The notes under the pieces are model-generated. The model saw only the letters and a program-made list of their open reading frames with translations, was not told the DNA's origin and did not search any database. Below, one piece after another: positions 28,702-43,640 of a stretch of DNA of 64,000 bases. Where the stretch lies: the NCBI RefSeq assembly GCF_002093665.1, contig NZ_MRWE01000007.1, positions 62,001 through 126,000 on the forward strand. Direction: 5' to 3'. Within the stretch, counting starts at the first letter, position 1, and each line of letters starts with the position of its first letter. The DNA comes from Rouxiella badensis. Its GTDB lineage: Bacteria; Pseudomonadota; Gammaproteobacteria; Enterobacterales; Enterobacteriaceae. Both the position numbers and the translations under genes were made by a program.

Positions 28702-28870
28702 CTACCTTAGAGCAAGGTTACAGGAGCCAAAAAACACGACGCAGTGTGTTTGCAGCGCGGCGGCCATAGGCATCGGCGATGAACCTACATCGATAAACCC
28801 TTTTGCCTGGTTAATCAGCGCAGCTAGTGTGGACAACTCAATAGTACCCGCCAGGTTTACCCCCCTTTTA
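28702..28870 (-). pseudogene. Remnant of a family 9 glycosyltransferase (heptosyltransferase)
   Basis: Read on the minus strand, this stretch encodes about 53 residues matching the C-terminal GT9 core: VNLAGTIELSTLAALI, then a degraded GVDSGPMHIAAA equivalent (IDVGSSPMPMAAAL), then VVFFGS. The canonical Asp and His of that motif are lost. The frame ends at a stop after NLALR and has a stop just upstream. The conserved order NLAG - LxxLxxLI - (D)SxPMxxAAA - FG is the basis of the call. It probably derives from a waaQ/waaF-type LPS core gene. Confidence 0.65.
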
Positions 28871-29027
28871 CGGCATCAGGCAGCCAGCCTCAAAAATTAA
28901 TAAGATCAGCGCAAAAAATCAGGTAAATTATCACTTTTTTAAGATGATATATTTTTTATTAAGAACTTATACCTGAGTTAAGATTATTTTAGGGGGAAAT
29001 AAGGAATGTGCTCGACAACGTCATTAT

Positions 29028-29064
29028 AAAAGCCGCGTAAAGCTAATGTCTGCGCGGCTTTTTT
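29028..29064 (-). terminator. Terminator of the his operon
   Basis: Arms AAAAGCCGCG (29028-29037) and CGCGGCTTTTTT (29053-29064) flank a 15-base loop downstream of the hisI stop. The flanking A- and T-runs allow action in both directions. Confidence 0.8.
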
Positions 29065-29078
29065 GTGCTCAGAGTCCG

Positions 29079-29731
29079 TTACTTGGTGTGGCGGTCGCGC
29101 AGGTTATTGATAACCGTGCTGAAGTCCAGATCCTGATCCTGTAGCAGAACCAGCAGGTGATAAACCAAGTCTGAGGCTTCGTTCTTAAGTTCGAAACGGT
29201 CATTCACCGTAGCGGCCAGCGCCGTTTCAACGCCTTCTTCGCCGACTTTCTGCGCAATACGCTTGGTACCGCTGGCGTAGAGGCTGGCGGTGTAGGAGCT
29301 GTCCGGGCTCGCGGTTTTACGCGACGCCAGCAGTTGCTCCAGCTGATACAGGAAACCCCAGTCGCTGCTGGCAGGGTGGAAGCAGCTGTTGTTGCCCTTA
29401 TGGCAGGTTGGGCCAATCGGATTGACGAGAATCAGCAGGGAATCGTTATCGCAGTCCGGCGTGATGCTGACCACGTTAAGGAAGTTGCCCGAGCTTTCGC
29501 CCTTGGTCCACAGGCGCTGTTTGGTGCGCGAGAAGAAGGTCACTTTGCCGCTCGACTGCGTGACGTCCAGCGCCTCCTGATTCATGTAGCCCATCATCAG
29601 CACTTCACCCGAAACGGCGTGTTGCACGATAGCGGGCATCATGTTGTCGGTTTTTTCCCAATCAAGCTGGGCGAGTTGTTCGGCGTTCAGAATAACCGGG
29701 GCTTTCACTTCTTTATCTTGTTCTGGAATAC

Positions 29732-29735
<4 letters not shown>
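29079..29735 (-). CDS. hisI: Bifunctional phosphoribosyl-AMP cyclohydrolase / phosphoribosyl-ATP pyrophosphatase
   Basis: The 218-residue HisIE fusion performs steps 2 and 3 of histidine synthesis. The N-terminal cyclohydrolase (about 25-130) has the metal-site PDCDNDSLL and GPTCHKG segments. The C-terminal pyrophosphatase (about 130-215) has the [10 protein letters not shown] helix. It has about 15 more N-terminal residues than E. coli HisI. It overlaps hisF by four bases and is the last gene of the operon. Confidence 0.97.
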
Positions 29736-35345
<5,610 letters not shown>

Positions 35346-35349
35346 CGCC

Positions 35350-36249
35350 TTACTCCATCATTTTTTCAATTGGCAGCACCAGAATCGAACTGGCACCCAG
35401 CGCTTTCAGTTTTTCCATGGTTTCCCAGAACAGGGTCTCGCTGCTCACCATATGCATCGCAACGCGCTGTTTGTCGTTAGCCAGTGGCAGAATGGTCGGA
35501 CGCTCGGCGCCCGGCAGCAGGGCGATTATTTCGTCCAGACGCTCGCTCGGCGCGTGCAGCATGATGTATTTGGATTCACGTGCCTGAATCACGCCCTGAA
35601 TACGGGTCATCAGTTTGTCGATCAGCAGCTGTTTGGACTGCGGCATCTCTCCGTCACGCTGGATAAGACAGGCTTTGGAACGGTAGATGACTTCGTCTTC
35701 TTTCAGGCCGTTGGCTTCAAGCGTTGCGCCGGTAGAAACCAGGTCACAGATGGCGTCGGCCAGACCGGCACGCGGTGCGACTTCAACGGAGCCGTTCAGC
35801 AGGCAAGACTTGAAGTCGAGATTCTTTTTGTCGAAATACTGCTTGAGGATGTGTGGATAAGAGGTGGCGATACGTTTGTTACCCAGGCTCTGTGGCCCCT
35901 GATAATCAAAGTCCAGTGGCGTTGCCAGCGACAGACGGCAACCGCCGAAATCGAGACGACGCAGCGTGAAATAACGTGGGTCTTCACCCTGAGCACGGCG
36001 GCTCAGCAGCTCTTCTTCCAGCACGTTCTCACCGATAATACCGAGGTCAACCACACCGTCCATCACCAGTCCTGGGATATCGTCATCACGAACGCGCAGA
36101 ATGTCGATTTCCATGTTCTCGGCGAAGGCAATCAGACGCTGCTCTTGCAGATTAATTTTAATGCCGCAGCGTGCAAGCAGCTCACGTGAATCGTCGCTCA
36201 GGCGACCGGATTTCTGCATTGCGATACGTAAACGGTTTTTGTCCAGCAT
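35350..36249 (-). CDS. hisG: ATP phosphoribosyltransferase
   Basis: The 299-residue long-form enzyme catalyses the first, feedback-inhibited step of histidine synthesis, joining ATP and PRPP. It has the PRPP-binding segment near [14 protein letters not shown] and a C-terminal ACT-like regulatory domain. Length equals E. coli HisG. It is the first structural gene after the leader and attenuator. Confidence 0.98.
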   Translation of the reverse strand: MLDKNRLRIAMQKSGRLSDDSRELLARCGIKINLQEQRLIAFAENMEIDILRVRDDDIPGLVMDGVVDLGIIGENVLEEELLSRRAQGEDPRYFTLRRLDFGGCRLSLATPLDFDYQGPQSLGNKRIATSYPHILKQYFDKKNLDFKSCLLNGSVEVAPRAGLADAICDLVSTGATLEANGLKEDEVIYRSKACLIQRDGEMPQSKQLLIDKLMTRIQGVIQARESKYIMLHAPSERLDEIIALLPGAERPTILPLANDKQRVAMHMVSSETLFWETMEKLKALGASSILVLPIEKMME

Positions 36250-36303
36250 GATGACCTCTGTCTTTAAATTTATGATTTAATTCGTTTTTAAATTTCTTAG
36301 GGT

Positions 36304-36337
36304 AAAAAAAAACCCCCGGAAGAAATCTTCCGAGGGC
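36304..36337 (-). terminator. his attenuator terminator
   Basis: The arms TCTTCCGAGGG and CCCCCGGAAGA (one mismatch) enclose a two-base gap and are followed on the minus strand by nine U residues. An upstream hairpin CTGGAAGA/TCTTCCAG (36361-36385) shares the GGAAGA/TCTTCC sequence, allowing the mutually exclusive structures of classical his attenuation. Confidence 0.9.
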
Positions 36338-36404
36338 TCTCTGCTACATTCTGCGCGCCACTGGAAGATCTTAAAAGTCTTCCAGCACCAATCTGCCTGA
36401 AAGA

Positions 36405-36452
36405 CTAGTCAGGATGATGGTGGTGATGGTGGTTGATCAGAATGTTCAGCAT
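36405..36452 (-). CDS. hisL: his operon leader peptide
   Basis: The 15-codon ORF encodes MLNILINHHHHHHPD: six consecutive histidine codons followed by Pro-Asp-stop, as in the E. coli leader with seven. Ribosome stalling at these codons when charged tRNA-His is scarce would favour the antiterminator. It lies upstream of the pause hairpin and terminator and before hisG. Only a weak AGAGAA precedes the ATG. Confidence 0.93.
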   Translation of the reverse strand: MLNILINHHHHHHPD

Positions 36453-36773
36453 TGTCTTGTTCTCTTCTAAGCGTTTTGTTGCCTACCGCTGTTATCAGCC
36501 ATAGGTTCTAAATCTGTTGCCAATTAACCTAAACCACCGTGCTCTGACGCGCAACCTTTTTTTCTGCTGATGAATAATTTTAATATTATTGGCCATGTAA
36601 TGATAAGCATGAATCGATTGTATAGAAGACCGGACAGGCGCAACACGCTCGCGTTCTGACAATCTGTTGAAAATCATTACATAATAAGCCGTTGTTTAAG
36701 AGAGGTGGCGGAGGTAGCCTGCTAAACTAAATGACGTAGCTTTATTAAAAGCGGGTAGGTATTGGAGAACAAA
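36453..36773. promoter_or_regulatory. Divergent his operon / yeeZ promoter region
   Basis: About 320 A/T-rich bases must hold the his promoter (minus) and the yeeZ promoter (plus). A TACAAT hexamer on the minus strand near 36620 is a candidate -10 for his, without a strong -35. No ORF was recognised. Confidence 0.35.
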
Positions 36774-37607
36774 ATGAAGAAGGTATCAATAATTGGTTTA
36801 GGCTGGCTAGGTATGCCGCTGGCCATTGCCCTAAGCGCCAGGGGATACCAGGTTGTTGGCAGCAAAACCACGCGTGACGGCGTTGAGGCCGCCCGTATGA
36901 GCGGCATCGAATGCTACCAAATGACCTTCACGCCCGAGATGACGCTGGAGTGCGACGCTGACGACCTGGATGTGCTGCTCAACGTCGATGCGCTGGTGAT
37001 TACCCTGCCTGCAAGGCGCACGGTGGAAGGGAGCGAGCTCTATTTTCAGGCGGTGCAGATGCTGGTTGATAGCGCACTGGCGCACGCCGTACCGCGCATT
37101 ATCTTTACCAGCTCGACCTCAATTTATGGCGAGGGGACAGGCACTGTGCGCGAAAACTCGCCGCTGAATCCCGTCACGCCAGCGGGCAAGGTGCTCAAAG
37201 AGCTGGAGGAGTGGTTCCATCAGTTGCCGAACACTTCCGTTGACGTGCTGCGCCTCGCCGGACTGGTTGGGGCCGACCGTCATCCGGGCCGTTTCCTGGC
37301 GGGCAAGAAAGACGTTAAAGGTGCAAATCATGGCGTTAATCTGGTGCATCAGGACGACGTGGTCTCTGCCATTCAGCTGTTGCTGAGCCTGCCACGCGGC
37401 GGTCACACCTTTAACCTTTGCGCGCCTGCACATCCGGCTAAACAGCAGTTTTATCCGCTGTTAGCGCGCCAGTTGGGGCTTCCCGAACCGACGTTCGCCC
37501 CCGAGCCTGAAGATTCGGCGGGTAAGCTGGTTGACGGTAGCCGCATCGTGAAAGAGCTCGGCTTCGAGTACCAGTATCCTGACCCTGAGCGCATGCCGCT
37601 CAACTAA
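36774..37607 (+). CDS. yeeZ: NAD(P)-dependent epimerase-like protein YeeZ
   Basis: The 277-residue protein of the extended SDR/NAD(P)-binding superfamily has the N-terminal GLGWLGMPLA dinucleotide loop and an FTSSTSIYGEGTG segment with a Ser-Tyr pair like UDP-sugar epimerases. E. coli YeeZ is 274 residues and also lies next to the his leader. Substrate is unknown. I start at the ATG at 36774 because GGAG lies six bases upstream. Confidence 0.9.
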   Translation: MKKVSIIGLGWLGMPLAIALSARGYQVVGSKTTRDGVEAARMSGIECYQMTFTPEMTLECDADDLDVLLNVDALVITLPARRTVEGSELYFQAVQMLVDSALAHAVPRIIFTSSTSIYGEGTGTVRENSPLNPVTPAGKVLKELEEWFHQLPNTSVDVLRLAGLVGADRHPGRFLAGKKDVKGANHGVNLVHQDDVVSAIQLLLSLPRGGHTFNLCAPAHPAKQQFYPLLARQLGLPEPTFAPEPEDSAGKLVDGSRIVKELGFEYQYPDPERMPLN

Positions 37608-37618
37608 CGCTCTCGCCG

Positions 37619-37648
37619 CCCTCGACGTGATTTACCCAAGGTCGAGGG
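37619..37648 (+). terminator. Possible terminator after yeeZ
   Basis: An 8-bp inverted repeat CCCTCGAC/GTCGAGGG with a 14-base loop follows yeeZ by 12 bases. No U-run is present. Confidence 0.35.
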
Positions 37649-37720
37649 GATTGGCGCTGTTCTTGCATAATCTTGTCCTGAAACCCCACGGAAAGATTTT
37701 CACAGGAGTCTGCGCCAATA

Positions 37721-38497
37721 ATGCAACCTATCACGCTATCGATGATCGATATCCGCAAATCCTTCGGCGAGCATGAGGTGCTGAAAGGTATCTCACTTGA
37801 CGCACGGCAGGGCGAGGTTATCTCCATTTTGGGGGCCAGTGGTTCAGGCAAAAGCACCTTCCTGCGCTGCATCAACCTGCTTGAAACGCCGGACTCCGGC
37901 ACCGTGGCGGTCGGCGGTGAAACACTCCTGATGAAGCCTGACGCCAGGGGCAATCCGCAGCCTGCCAGCCGCAAACAGGTGGAACGGATACGTACGCGAC
38001 TCGGCATGGTGTTTCAGGACTTCAATCTCTGGTCACACATGAACGTGCTGGAAAACGTGATGGAAGGGCCACGCTACGTGCAGAAGAAAAGCCGCAAAGC
38101 CTGCATCGAGAAAGCCGAATCACTGCTGGCCCGCGTCGGGTTGTATGAGCGTAAGGACTTCTATCCGTCACAGCTTTCGGGTGGACAGAAGCAGCGGGTG
38201 GCGATCGCCCGCGCGTTGGCCATGGACCCTGAGGTGATGCTGTTTGATGAACCCACCTCGGCACTGGATCCAGAGCTGGTGGGGGAGGTCTTGAAGGTGA
38301 TGCAGAGTCTGGCAGAGGAGGGGAGGACCATGCTGGTGGTCACCCATGAGATGGTCTTTGCCCGCCGCGTCTCCAATCGGGTGGTGTTCTTGCATCAGGG
38401 TGAAATCGACTGTCAGGGAACCCCGCACGACCTGTTTGGCGAGCAGGGATCCCCGCGTTTTCAGCAATTTATATCAAGTCATCACCAGCCTGCCTAG
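37721..38497 (+). CDS. Polar amino-acid ABC transporter ATPase (HisP-like)
   Basis: The 258-residue ATPase has Walker [10 protein letters not shown] (about 39-47), signature [10 protein letters not shown] and Walker [20 protein letters not shown]. It keeps the long insert before [21 protein letters not shown] that is typical of HisP-type proteins. No permease or binding-protein gene is attached. The nearest partners without an ATPase are the HisQ/HisM-like permeases at 45.2-46.7 kb. It is convergent with the oxidoreductase gene. Confidence 0.88.
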   Translation: MQPITLSMIDIRKSFGEHEVLKGISLDARQGEVISILGASGSGKSTFLRCINLLETPDSGTVAVGGETLLMKPDARGNPQPASRKQVERIRTRLGMVFQDFNLWSHMNVLENVMEGPRYVQKKSRKACIEKAESLLARVGLYERKDFYPSQLSGGQKQRVAIARALAMDPEVMLFDEPTSALDPELVGEVLKVMQSLAEEGRTMLVVTHEMVFARRVSNRVVFLHQGEIDCQGTPHDLFGEQGSPRFQQFISSHHQPA

Positions 38498-38508
38498 CGA
38501 GAAATCAC

Positions 38509-39639
38509 TCAGGCAGTGAAACGCTCGGGGCGGAATGTGGCCAGCATCGGATGTTTTTCGCCGCTGGCAATTTCGCTGGCCAACAGTTCGCCGACGATAA
38601 GCGCCAGCGTGGCGCCGGAATGGGTAAACGCCACGTAGCAGCCTGGCACGCTTTGCAGCTCGCCCAGCACCGGCTCGCCGTCACCGGGAACAGGTTTCAG
38701 CCCGATTTTCCAGCTCGCTGCCTTCAGTGATTCTGCGCCTTCGAGCACTTTCGCCGCCTCGGCCACCAATTCATCAACCACGGTTTCGGGAATGCTGTAC
38801 TCGCCCGCCGCGCTGCGGGTAATGGCCGACTCATACCAGTCATGGTCCAGCGCCAGGGTTTTCCCCGGATTCGGACGAACCGCAACTCGTGGCGTGTTTA
38901 GCACCACTTTCACGCTGTTTTCGACCGGCTGAGTGATGACCAGCATCGATAAGGGGGAGCCGTTGGGGATAGTGACACCCAGCGGCGCAACCACTTCGGG
39001 CGTTTGCGGGCCACAGGCCACCAGCACTCTGTCTGCGCTGAAGGTTTCGCCGTTACCAGTTTTCACGCCGACGGCCTTACCGCTGGCATCGGTGATGACC
39101 GAGGTTTTGCCCGCATATTCATAAAGCTGTCCCCCGAGGCGGTGAAACTCGGCCATCAGATAATTGGCGAGGTGTGGCAGGCTGACCCAGCCTTCACCCG
39201 GATTAAACAGTGCGCTTTCAGCGACGGCTTCGGCCCTGACTTGAGGGTCAATTTGACTGACCGACGCCAGACCCGTGAGGTGCGAATCATACCCGTGAGC
39301 GAATTCATAGGCGTGGCGCGTCAGCGTTTCGGCAGCTTTGTCTTCCCCCCAGTACAGGCCACCGTCGAAACGCAGCCAGTCACGAGAGGAGTCCTGTGCA
39401 AACAGCGTGCGGTAGCGGTCGATGCCCGCCATACGCAGTGCATGATATTCCCGCGTGCGGTCGGCGGCAGAGTTCAGCCATGAGAGCGACCGGCCCGATG
39501 CACCGGACACCAGCTCCGCCTCGGTAAACAGCGTGACCTGTTGGCCGCGACGCAGCAAATGCACGGCGCTGGAGATACCGATGATACCCGCGCCTATCAC
39601 GGCGACGGTTTTCGTTGCGTGTTCAGTGGATGAAGACAT
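38509..39639 (-). CDS. FAD-dependent amino-acid oxidoreductase (DadA-like)
   Basis: The 376-residue DAO-family flavoprotein has the N-terminal FAD loop VAVIGAGIIGISSAVHLL and the C-terminal FTHSGATLALIVGELLASEI helix. Family members oxidise D-amino acids, glycine, sarcosine or related amines. I start at the ATG at 39639 (MSSSTEH) with AAGGA upstream; an upstream extension of 22 codons looks non-coding. It follows an amino-acid ABC transporter on the same strand, so it probably degrades the imported substrate. The identity of that substrate is unknown. Confidence 0.82.
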   Translation of the reverse strand: MSSSTEHATKTVAVIGAGIIGISSAVHLLRRGQQVTLFTEAELVSGASGRSLSWLNSAADRTREYHALRMAGIDRYRTLFAQDSSRDWLRFDGGLYWGEDKAAETLTRHAYEFAHGYDSHLTGLASVSQIDPQVRAEAVAESALFNPGEGWVSLPHLANYLMAEFHRLGGQLYEYAGKTSVITDASGKAVGVKTGNGETFSADRVLVACGPQTPEVVAPLGVTIPNGSPLSMLVITQPVENSVKVVLNTPRVAVRPNPGKTLALDHDWYESAITRSAAGEYSIPETVVDELVAEAAKVLEGAESLKAASWKIGLKPVPGDGEPVLGELQSVPGCYVAFTHSGATLALIVGELLASEIASGEKHPMLATFRPERFTA

Positions 39640-39701
39640 TTTGTTTTCCTTCTCTTGAGTCATCATAAAAGGTATTCGGTGGTGCGGCGAGTCGTTGGGC
39701 C

Positions 39702-40475
39702 TCACAGCACTTCAGACAAAAAGCGCCGCAGTCGCGCGGACTGCGGGTTATCGAAAATCTGTTCTGGGGTGCCCGCCTCGACAATTTCCCCCTCATCCAT
39801 AAAAATCACCTGATCCGCCACTTTGCGAGCAAATCCCATCTCATGGGTGACGACTATCATGGTCATGCCACGGCGACAGAGGTCGGCCATCAGGTTCAGC
39901 ACGCCTTTGACCAGTTCGGGGTCAAGCGCCGAGGTCGCTTCGTCAAACAGCATGACTTCAGGGTCCATAGCCAAGGCCCGCGCGATGGCGACGCGCTGTT
40001 GTTGACCGCCGGACAGATAGCGCGGACGGTGCTCCGCTCGCTGCTCTAGGCCGACCTCTTTCAGCCGCTCGGCGGCCAGGCGGTAGGCCTCAGACTTGGA
40101 CAGTTTCTTGATTTTCCACGGTGCCATCGCCACGTTTTCCAGCGCCGTATGGTCGGGGAACAGGTTGAAATGCTGAAACACCATGCCGATGCGCAGACGC
40201 AGGGCGTCAGGTTTATCTTTCAGCACCGAGCGACCCGACACCAGCACGTCACCGGACTGCGGTTCATGCAGGCGATTAATACCGCGCAGCAGGGTCGACT
40301 TCCCTGAGCCTGACGGCCCGATGATACAAGTGGTGGTGCCCGGCGCGACGTTGAGCGAGACCTTGCGCAGCACCTGAATGTCGCCGAACGCCAGCGTTAA
40401 ATCGCGAATTTCCACGCTAGCGCCGTGAAACGACGGTGTGGCGGCGCGGTCAATATTAGGGGCAGCAAGCGTCAT
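39702..40475 (-). CDS. Polar amino-acid ABC transporter ATPase (GlnQ-like)
   Basis: The 257-residue ATPase has Walker [10 protein letters not shown], signature [15 protein letters not shown] and Walker [20 protein letters not shown]. The DEA form instead of DEP is seen in this subfamily. It lies three bases after its permease gene, completing a full importer with 40479-42200. Confidence 0.92.
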   Translation of the reverse strand: MTLAAPNIDRAATPSFHGASVEIRDLTLAFGDIQVLRKVSLNVAPGTTTCIIGPSGSGKSTLLRGINRLHEPQSGDVLVSGRSVLKDKPDALRLRIGMVFQHFNLFPDHTALENVAMAPWKIKKLSKSEAYRLAAERLKEVGLEQRAEHRPRYLSGGQQQRVAIARALAMDPEVMLFDEATSALDPELVKGVLNLMADLCRRGMTMIVVTHEMGFARKVADQVIFMDEGEIVEAGTPEQIFDNPQSARLRRFLSEVL

Positions 40476-40478
40476 GGA

Positions 40479-41297
40479 TTATTGTCCCCGTTCGGTGGTT
40501 AAGGGGGCACTGCCGCCGGTGGCAACGGTGCGAGGATTAAGTTTTTGCAGCTCATCGACCTCTTTCAGACTGCTGACCGGGCGCGTCATTTTGCGACGGC
40601 CGGTGCGGAAGCGTTGGTCAACATAGTTGACCAGATGGGTCATTGGCACGGTGATTATCAGATAAAAAAGCCCTGCGAGCATCAGAGGAGAAAGGTTGCC
40701 GGTGAGCACCGCGGTATCTTGCCCGACGCGAAAAAGTTCGCGCTCGTTGACCATCAGCCCGAGCAGATAGACCAGCGAAGAGTCTTTGATGATGGCAATG
40801 AACTGATTAACCAACGCAGGAAGCACGCGGCGGATCCCCTGTGGCACAATCACTAAGCGCATTGCGCGACCGTAGCTCATTCCCAGCGCACGGCAGGCCT
40901 CGAGCTGACCCTTTTCAACGCTCTGGATACCCGCACGAAAGATCTCCCCCATATAGGCACTGGCTATCAGGCTCAGGGCAAAAATACCGAGCGGATAGGG
41001 CGACGGACCGAAAAGTTCATAGCTGTAGCGCGCTAGCCCCTGACCTATCAGCAGAATGGTCAGTATAGACGGCAGGCCGCGAAACAGGTCGGTATAGACG
41101 CGCGATGGCACACGCAGCCAGCGCGTGGGCGAGATGCCCATCAGCGCCAGAATCAGCCCGAGCGTGGTGCCAAGCAGCGTCGCCGCAATCGAGATGATCA
41201 ACGTATTCATCAGCCCGACTTTCAGCAGCTGCGGCAGGACTTCGGCCATCGAATTAAAATCGAAGAATGTCCGGTGAAGCATTTCGAACAGGCTCAT
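40479..41297 (-). CDS. Polar amino-acid ABC transporter permease
   Basis: The 272-residue inner-membrane protein has about five membrane segments, with the EAA-type loop ACRALGMSYGRAMRLVIVPQGIRRVLPALVNQF (near 135-170). The C-terminal ~45 residues are hydrophilic and longer than usual. It pairs with the ATPase directly downstream and the binding protein upstream. Confidence 0.92.
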   Translation of the reverse strand: MSLFEMLHRTFFDFNSMAEVLPQLLKVGLMNTLIISIAATLLGTTLGLILALMGISPTRWLRVPSRVYTDLFRGLPSILTILLIGQGLARYSYELFGPSPYPLGIFALSLIASAYMGEIFRAGIQSVEKGQLEACRALGMSYGRAMRLVIVPQGIRRVLPALVNQFIAIIKDSSLVYLLGLMVNERELFRVGQDTAVLTGNLSPLMLAGLFYLIITVPMTHLVNYVDQRFRTGRRKMTRPVSSLKEVDELQKLNPRTVATGGSAPLTTERGQ

Positions 41298-41372
41298 ACA
41301 ATACCTCGCACTTTTAACGGGGTGAGGCTGCCCTCACCGCGGGGTAAACAGACAGACGACGAGCAGGGAACA

Positions 41373-42200
41373 TCAGCTTGAATGCGGCAGATACTGCTTT
41401 GGCATTGGCGAGCCTGGGAACCATTTCTGGTAGAGCTTCTTCCAGGTGCCATCCTGCATCGAGGCCTGAATCGCCTTATCCAGGGCGGCTTTAAACGCGG
41501 GTTTTCCCTTGGCGATAGCAACGCCAGCTGGCGCGTCAAAGGACGGGATATCGGCAGCGTGAACCAGATTGAAGCGGGCGGCGTAGTCTTTGGCCGCCTC
41601 ATAATCGAGGAAGTCGGCGTCAACCGTGCCGTTGTTCAGCGCAGAGATGGCCGCATTGTTATCGGGGAAGCGCACCAGGTCAGTTTGGGTGAAATGCTGC
41701 ATCGCGTAGTTTTCCTGCAAAGTCCCCTGCACCACCGCGAGACGGTGTTTTGCCAGCGAATTGACGTCGGTGACGCCGGTGTCTTTACGCGTCAGTACCG
41801 TCAGATAACCGGCGAGATAGCCGCTTGAGAAATCGACGGTTTTTTCACGAGCCGGGGTGATACCTATCGCCGCGACGCCTGCGTCATAGCGTCCGTTTGC
41901 GACCGAAGGCAGGATGCCGGCGAAGTCTTGGCCGATAAACACCACCTTATTGATGCCGAGTCGGTGCGCAACGTCGGTGAAGAACTCGACGTCAAAACCG
42001 GTGAAATTGCCGGAGGCGTCAGTAAAGGTATAAGGCTTGGCGTCGCCGAGGCTGGCAACGCGCAGCTCGCCCGGTTCGATTAACCCATAAGGGTTTTCCT
42101 GCTGGCCCGCGGCGTTGGCCAGCGGGGACGAAAGAGAAAAGAGTGAGAGCGAAGCAAAAAGCACGGTGGCCAGTTTAATCAGGGTCTTTTGCGATTTCAT
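41373..42200 (-). CDS. Amino-acid ABC transporter periplasmic binding protein
   Basis: The 275-residue protein has a signal peptide (cleavage likely after PLANA, near residue 30) and the family 3 solute-binding fold ([15 protein letters not shown], then the hinge and the terminal [11 protein letters not shown]). It is the first gene of the transporter-oxidoreductase operon, 75 bases before the permease gene. Two GAGACCGGTCTC operators lie just upstream. Confidence 0.92.
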   Translation of the reverse strand: MKSQKTLIKLATVLFASLSLFSLSSPLANAAGQQENPYGLIEPGELRVASLGDAKPYTFTDASGNFTGFDVEFFTDVAHRLGINKVVFIGQDFAGILPSVANGRYDAGVAAIGITPAREKTVDFSSGYLAGYLTVLTRKDTGVTDVNSLAKHRLAVVQGTLQENYAMQHFTQTDLVRFPDNNAAISALNNGTVDADFLDYEAAKDYAARFNLVHAADIPSFDAPAGVAIAKGKPAFKAALDKAIQASMQDGTWKKLYQKWFPGSPMPKQYLPHSS

Positions 42201-42265
42201 AGTGCGTCCGTTTTTGTTGTATTTAACATCAACGACTATTGAGCCAGGATCTTTTGTATTTTTTA

Positions 42266-42324
42266 GAGACCGGTCTCAATGCAGGGGCTGATTAGGGAGT
42301 TCAATCATTGTGAGACCGGTCTCA
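42266..42324. promoter_or_regulatory. Two identical LacI-type operators
   Basis: The perfect palindrome GAGACCGGTCTC occurs at 42266-42277 and again, extended to TGAGACCGGTCTCA, at 42311-42324. Centres are 46 bases apart. The central CG and the dyad fit LacI-family sites. They lie between the binding-protein gene and the divergent LacI-family gene, allowing control of both and possible looping. Confidence 0.8.
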
Positions 42325-42402
42325 AATCAGTTACAATGATACTAGCAACGTGATTATCTAAACGTCAATCGCCCTTAACGAAAGCTGTGATACGAATAAC
42401 TT

Positions 42403-43467
42403 ATGACTATTGGCAACGCACGAATCAAGGCCCCAACGGTGGCCGACGTCGCCCGCGAGGCGCAGGTTTCAAAGGCCCAGGCGGCGCGCGCACTGGGCGG
42501 TTATGGCTCTGTGAGTGAAGAGGTATTAACGCGGGTTAGGGCGGCGGCGCAGAGGTTGAGCTATCGGCCCAACGAACTGGCACGCAGCATGAACACCGGC
42601 CGTTCAAATACGCTAGGCGTGATTGTGGGTGATATCGAGAACCCGCACTTTGGTCTGGCGCTGCGCGGTATCTCAGACGTCGCTCGGCAGGCGGGGTATC
42701 ACCTGTTGCTGAGCAACAGTGACGAGACGCTAGCGGTGGAGCAGGACGCGGTCAGGGTGATGCTCGAAAAGCAGGTCGACGGTATCATCATCGCGCCGTG
42801 CTCGTCGTTGCCTGAAGATAACGCCCATCTGGCGCAAATCCTCGCCGACGGCAGAGCACTCAAGCTGTTCGACCGCGCCGTGCCCGAGTTAAACGTCGAG
42901 GTGATTGGCCTCGACTTTACGTCGACCGCGCAGCAGGCGACGCTGTCGTTGCTCGACGCCGGACATCGACGCATCAGCTATCTGACCAGCATGACCTTCG
43001 AACCGCCATATTCGCCGACCAAAGGGTTGGGCGTCACGCCGGTGGCGCAGCGTGTTGCCGGTATCGAACGGGCATTCTCCCAACGCGGCCTCAGTGTAGA
43101 CCCGGCGTCGATTGTCGGTAACGCCAGCAGCGACCAGGCGATAGCCGCTATCGTCGAGCGGCTGTTTAATGCTCTGCAGCCGCCAACGGCGATAATTGCC
43201 TCAGACAGCGTCATTGCCATGAGCCTGCTGCGTGAGCTGGGCGGCAGAGGGCTACGCGTGCCGCAGGATCTGTCGTTTGTGATGTTTGATAATTTCCCGT
43301 GGACGGAAATTGTCTCGCCGCCGCTCTCGGTAATTGCTCAGCCGGTCTATGAGATGGGCCGCGAGGCCGCGCGAAGAATTATTTGCGATCTGCGAGGAGA
43401 AGAGGCGGGCATCATGCCCGATTTTGAAGCGACGTTTATGCCAAGATTTTCAATCGCACCGGTTTAA
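42403..43467 (+). CDS. LacI-family transcriptional regulator
   Basis: The 354-residue repressor has an N-terminal helix-turn-helix (TVADVAREAQVSKAQAARAL, residues 12-31) and a periplasmic-binding-protein-like effector domain (about 70-350). Instead of the usual VSxxTVSR recognition helix it has VSKAQAARALGG. It diverges from the amino-acid importer operon, and the two palindromes lie between. LacI regulators of amino-acid or amine catabolism are less common than those for sugars, so the effector is open. Confidence 0.9.
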   Translation: MTIGNARIKAPTVADVAREAQVSKAQAARALGGYGSVSEEVLTRVRAAAQRLSYRPNELARSMNTGRSNTLGVIVGDIENPHFGLALRGISDVARQAGYHLLLSNSDETLAVEQDAVRVMLEKQVDGIIIAPCSSLPEDNAHLAQILADGRALKLFDRAVPELNVEVIGLDFTSTAQQATLSLLDAGHRRISYLTSMTFEPPYSPTKGLGVTPVAQRVAGIERAFSQRGLSVDPASIVGNASSDQAIAAIVERLFNALQPPTAIIASDSVIAMSLLRELGGRGLRVPQDLSFVMFDNFPWTEIVSPPLSVIAQPVYEMGREAARRIICDLRGEEAGIMPDFEATFMPRFSIAPV

Positions 43468-43640
43468 TTGTTCGGATTTCGGCCGGATTTGTGTAACTAT
43501 TGCCGGGTTGAGCACTGACTTAAGTAAATTACTGTAAATTTGAGTAAAGTAAGGTAATAATGCCGTTTGCTACATTTTGTGCTTTTGAGATGTAGGTTAT
43601 AAAACTCAATTACTTATTTCAATTGTTCGGTTTACATCAA

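Noticed and set aside
28622-28900. 92-codon plus-strand ORF between the membrane protein and hisI
   Set aside because: It has no ribosome site or family resemblance, and it is the antisense of the GT9 remnant, whose reading is far better supported.
43500-43560. Repeated GTAAA-like units (TAAGTAAATT, CTGTAAATTT, AGTAAAGTAA) upstream of the nlpC-like gene
   Set aside because: The units are short, imperfect and A/T-rich, and irregularly spaced; not enough to claim a regulatory array or CRISPR-like repeat.
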